Source of the DNA: Aliivibrio sp.
GTDB lineage: Bacteria; Pseudomonadota; Gammaproteobacteria; Enterobacterales; Vibrionaceae
Length of the DNA: 33,151 bases
Assembly (NCBI GenBank): GCA_024206155.1
Contig: JAAGZR010000541.1
Location: forward strand, 1-33,151
Reading direction: 5' to 3'
Shown: positions 32,000-33,151 of the stretch, piece by piece
Numbering within the stretch: position 1 is the first letter of the stretch
How the letters are laid out: every line of letters begins with the position of its first letter
Notes under the pieces: model-generated
Seen by the model: only the letters and a program-made list of their open reading frames with translations
Databases searched by the model: none
What the model was told of the DNA's origin: nothing
Position numbers and translations under genes: made by a program

Positions 32000-32227
32000 A
32001 TGACAAGATCTGTATGGAAAGGACCTTATACTCGTGTAAATACAAGTGATCAAGTAATTTGGTCTCGATCTTCTATGATTACACCTGAATGGGTAGGGCA
32101 AAAAGTATCCATTCATAATGGTAAAATTTTTATCAGTTTACAAGTAACGCAAGATATGGTAGGTCATCGTTGGGGTGAATTTGCATCTACACGTCGACGT
32201 GCTCAACATCGTCGTGTAACACGATAA
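32000..32227 (+). CDS. rps19: ribosomal protein uS19
   Basis: Head protein binding 16S rRNA with S13. It has 75 residues, shorter than the bacterial form of about 92, but both key blocks are present (SVWKGPYTR and VGHRWGEFASTRRRAQHR). It lies after rpl16 instead of before rps3, so the S10 order has been rearranged. Confidence 0.96.
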   Translation: MTRSVWKGPYTRVNTSDQVIWSRSSMITPEWVGQKVSIHNGKIFISLQVTQDMVGHRWGEFASTRRRAQHRRVTR

Positions 32228-32256
32228 CAACTCCACTTTAATAGAAGATTTATTTT

Positions 32257-32760
32257 ATGAAACATCAAGAATTATCTGCCATGCAAGAGTATATGAATAA
32301 ATGGTCTTATATTATTGTATATCAACACCAAGGTATGAATGTATTAATGTGGCAAAAATTACGTTCAGAACTTGGCGACAATATGGAATGTATGGTAGTC
32401 AAAAATTCACAAGCAAGCCGCGTTTTAAATAATGATAAGTTATGTAGTGGATCTACATGTTTTATTGGTGTATCATCTATGGAAGATATTAAACGTTTGG
32501 AATCAATTACAAAAAAGTATGTTTATTCACTTTTAATTATTGGTGGTTTTTGGGACAATAAATGCTGGACGTACACAGATATTCAACGGGTTTTAAATTT
32601 AAATTCTATTGAAAACGTTTGGGGTGAATTAATTACAACAATGTTAAATAGTGAAACATTTGTTCAATGTTTATCACAGAATAATAATAATTGTCTTAAT
32701 ACTATTGAAACAAATTCAAATACTTTATGTGCTGTGTTAAATAATTATTCACAACAGTAA
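32257..32760 (+). CDS. rpl10: probable ribosomal protein uL10
   Basis: The 167-residue protein is not labelled by any strong signature, but its plan matches L10, the base of the ribosomal stalk. YIIVYQHQGMNVLMWQKLRSEL corresponds to the family's VxxYxGLTVxxLxxLRxxL. MECMVVKNSQASRVL corresponds to the VVKNTLxxxAL strand, and CSGSTCFIGVSSMEDIKRLESITKK to the GPTAxxFSxEDP... segment. A LIIGGFWDNKCWTYTDIQRVLNL stretch then matches GGxxxGKxLsxxEVxxLAxL. Its position at the end of a ribosomal protein cluster supports this. rpl10 is known from plant and some protist mitochondria. The Asn-rich tail is unconserved. ATG start, TAA stop. Confidence 0.75.
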   Translation: MKHQELSAMQEYMNKWSYIIVYQHQGMNVLMWQKLRSELGDNMECMVVKNSQASRVLNNDKLCSGSTCFIGVSSMEDIKRLESITKKYVYSLLIIGGFWDNKCWTYTDIQRVLNLNSIENVWGELITTMLNSETFVQCLSQNNNNCLNTIETNSNTLCAVLNNYSQQ

Positions 32761-32786
32761 TTTTATTGTATATATATCAAATAAAA
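32761..32786. terminator. hairpin between convergent rpl10 and rns
   Basis: TTTTATT (32761-32767) and AATAAAA (32780-32786) form a 7-bp stem around an AT-rich loop. It fills the spacer between the rpl10 stop and the rns 3' end on the opposite strand. It is symmetric, so it could serve both transcripts as a 3' end signal. Confidence 0.4.
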
Positions 32787-33151
32787 GTCAATCCAACCGC
32801 AGGTTCCCCTACGGTTACCTTGTTACGACTTCACTCCAGTTGTGATATGCGGTCTGGGACCCTATTCCTATACTTACATTAATTCTGTATTTTCAAAATA
32901 TAGGTAAAATATAAATACATCAAGGATACTTCCACTACATACTACTCCCAGAGTGTGACGGGCGGGGAGTACAAGGCTCAGGTACGTATTCACCGTGGCA
33001 TGCTGATCCACGATTACTAGTGATTCCGGCTTCATGGAGTCGAGTTGCAGACACCAATCCGTACTGAGGTGTAATTTAGCGATTGGCTCCGATTTTCATC
33101 ATTGCTACGTTTTGTTTACACCATTGTAACACGTGTGTAGCCCAGTTCATA
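32787..33151 (-). rRNA. rns: small-subunit rRNA, 3' part (continues at 1)
   Basis: This is the 3' domain of the same gene, on the minus strand. The conserved 3' end (GGTAACCGTAGGGGAACCTGCGG) is at about 32797-32819, followed by TTGGATTGAC. Bases 33011-33151 duplicate 1-141 because the circular molecule was linearised inside rns. The usual bacterial CCUCC anti-Shine-Dalgarno tail is not present after GGTTGGATTGAC. The 3' end position is estimated. Confidence 0.96.
33011..33151. repeat. terminal redundancy of a circular contig
   Basis: These 141 bases are identical to positions 1-141. It is the simple signature of a circular molecule written linearly with overlap, not a biological repeat. The unique circle is therefore 33,010 bp. 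Confidence 0.95.

Overview
This window is a complete, intron-free, gene-dense mitochondrial genome. Its last 141 bases (33011-33151) repeat its first 141, so it closes into a circle of 33,010 bp whose junction lies inside the small-subunit rRNA gene. I count 34 protein genes (33 recognised plus one 63-codon ORF of unknown function), 25 tRNA genes covering all 20 amino acids, and three rRNA genes including a 5S rRNA (rrn5).

Organism: the gene set is that of a gene-rich, non-animal, non-fungal eukaryote: atp1, atp4, atp8, nad7, nad9, tatC (mttB), 13 ribosomal protein genes (rps2,3,4,7,10,11,12,13,14,19; rpl5,6,16), rpl10 and a plant-type 5S rRNA. UGG with trnW(cca) is the Trp signal, and UGA appears neither as sense nor as stop codon. 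This best fits an early-diverging green alga (prasinophyte grade), but that is an inference from gene content and overall protein character. Other plastid-bearing or heterotrophic protists are not excluded. Absent genes include nad10, nad8, nad11, rps8, rpl2, rpl14, sdh and ccm genes.

Layout: genes lie in alternating strand blocks. (1) minus, 8081 down through 1 and on to 32787: trnY, atp8, atp4, trnL(uaa), trnR(ucu), nad5, nad4, cox1, orf63, rns. (2) plus, 8197-11222: trnI, cox2, cox3, nad7. (3) minus, 14586-11279: trnN, cob, trnD, nad3, trnK, trnfM, rps2, trnG(gcc), rps14, trnH, trnG(ucc), trnP. (4) plus, 14742-16793: atp6, seven tRNAs, nad9. (5) minus, 21311-16795: tatC, nad6, nad4L, trnR(acg), trnT, trnW, atp1, nad1. 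(6) plus, 21427-25304: rps4, rps12, rps7, trnC, nad2, rps10. (7) minus, 27160-25320: rpl5, rpl6, rps13, rps11. (8) plus, 27254-32760: trnE, atp9, rrn5, trnM, rnl, rps3, rpl16, rps19, rpl10. No stretch over 300 bp lacks a gene.

Together the genes encode respiratory complexes I (nad), III (cob) and IV (cox), ATP synthase (atp), a Tat translocase subunit, and part of the ribosome and tRNA set that translates them. The most interesting signal is non-coding. A recurring CTCTATATGA-like motif sits at the 5' edge of several strand blocks and directly at the 5' end of rns, and so may be the mitochondrial promoter. Perfect hairpins mark several unit boundaries. I found no defence system, CRISPR array, insertion sequence or intron, and no convincing new multi-gene system.
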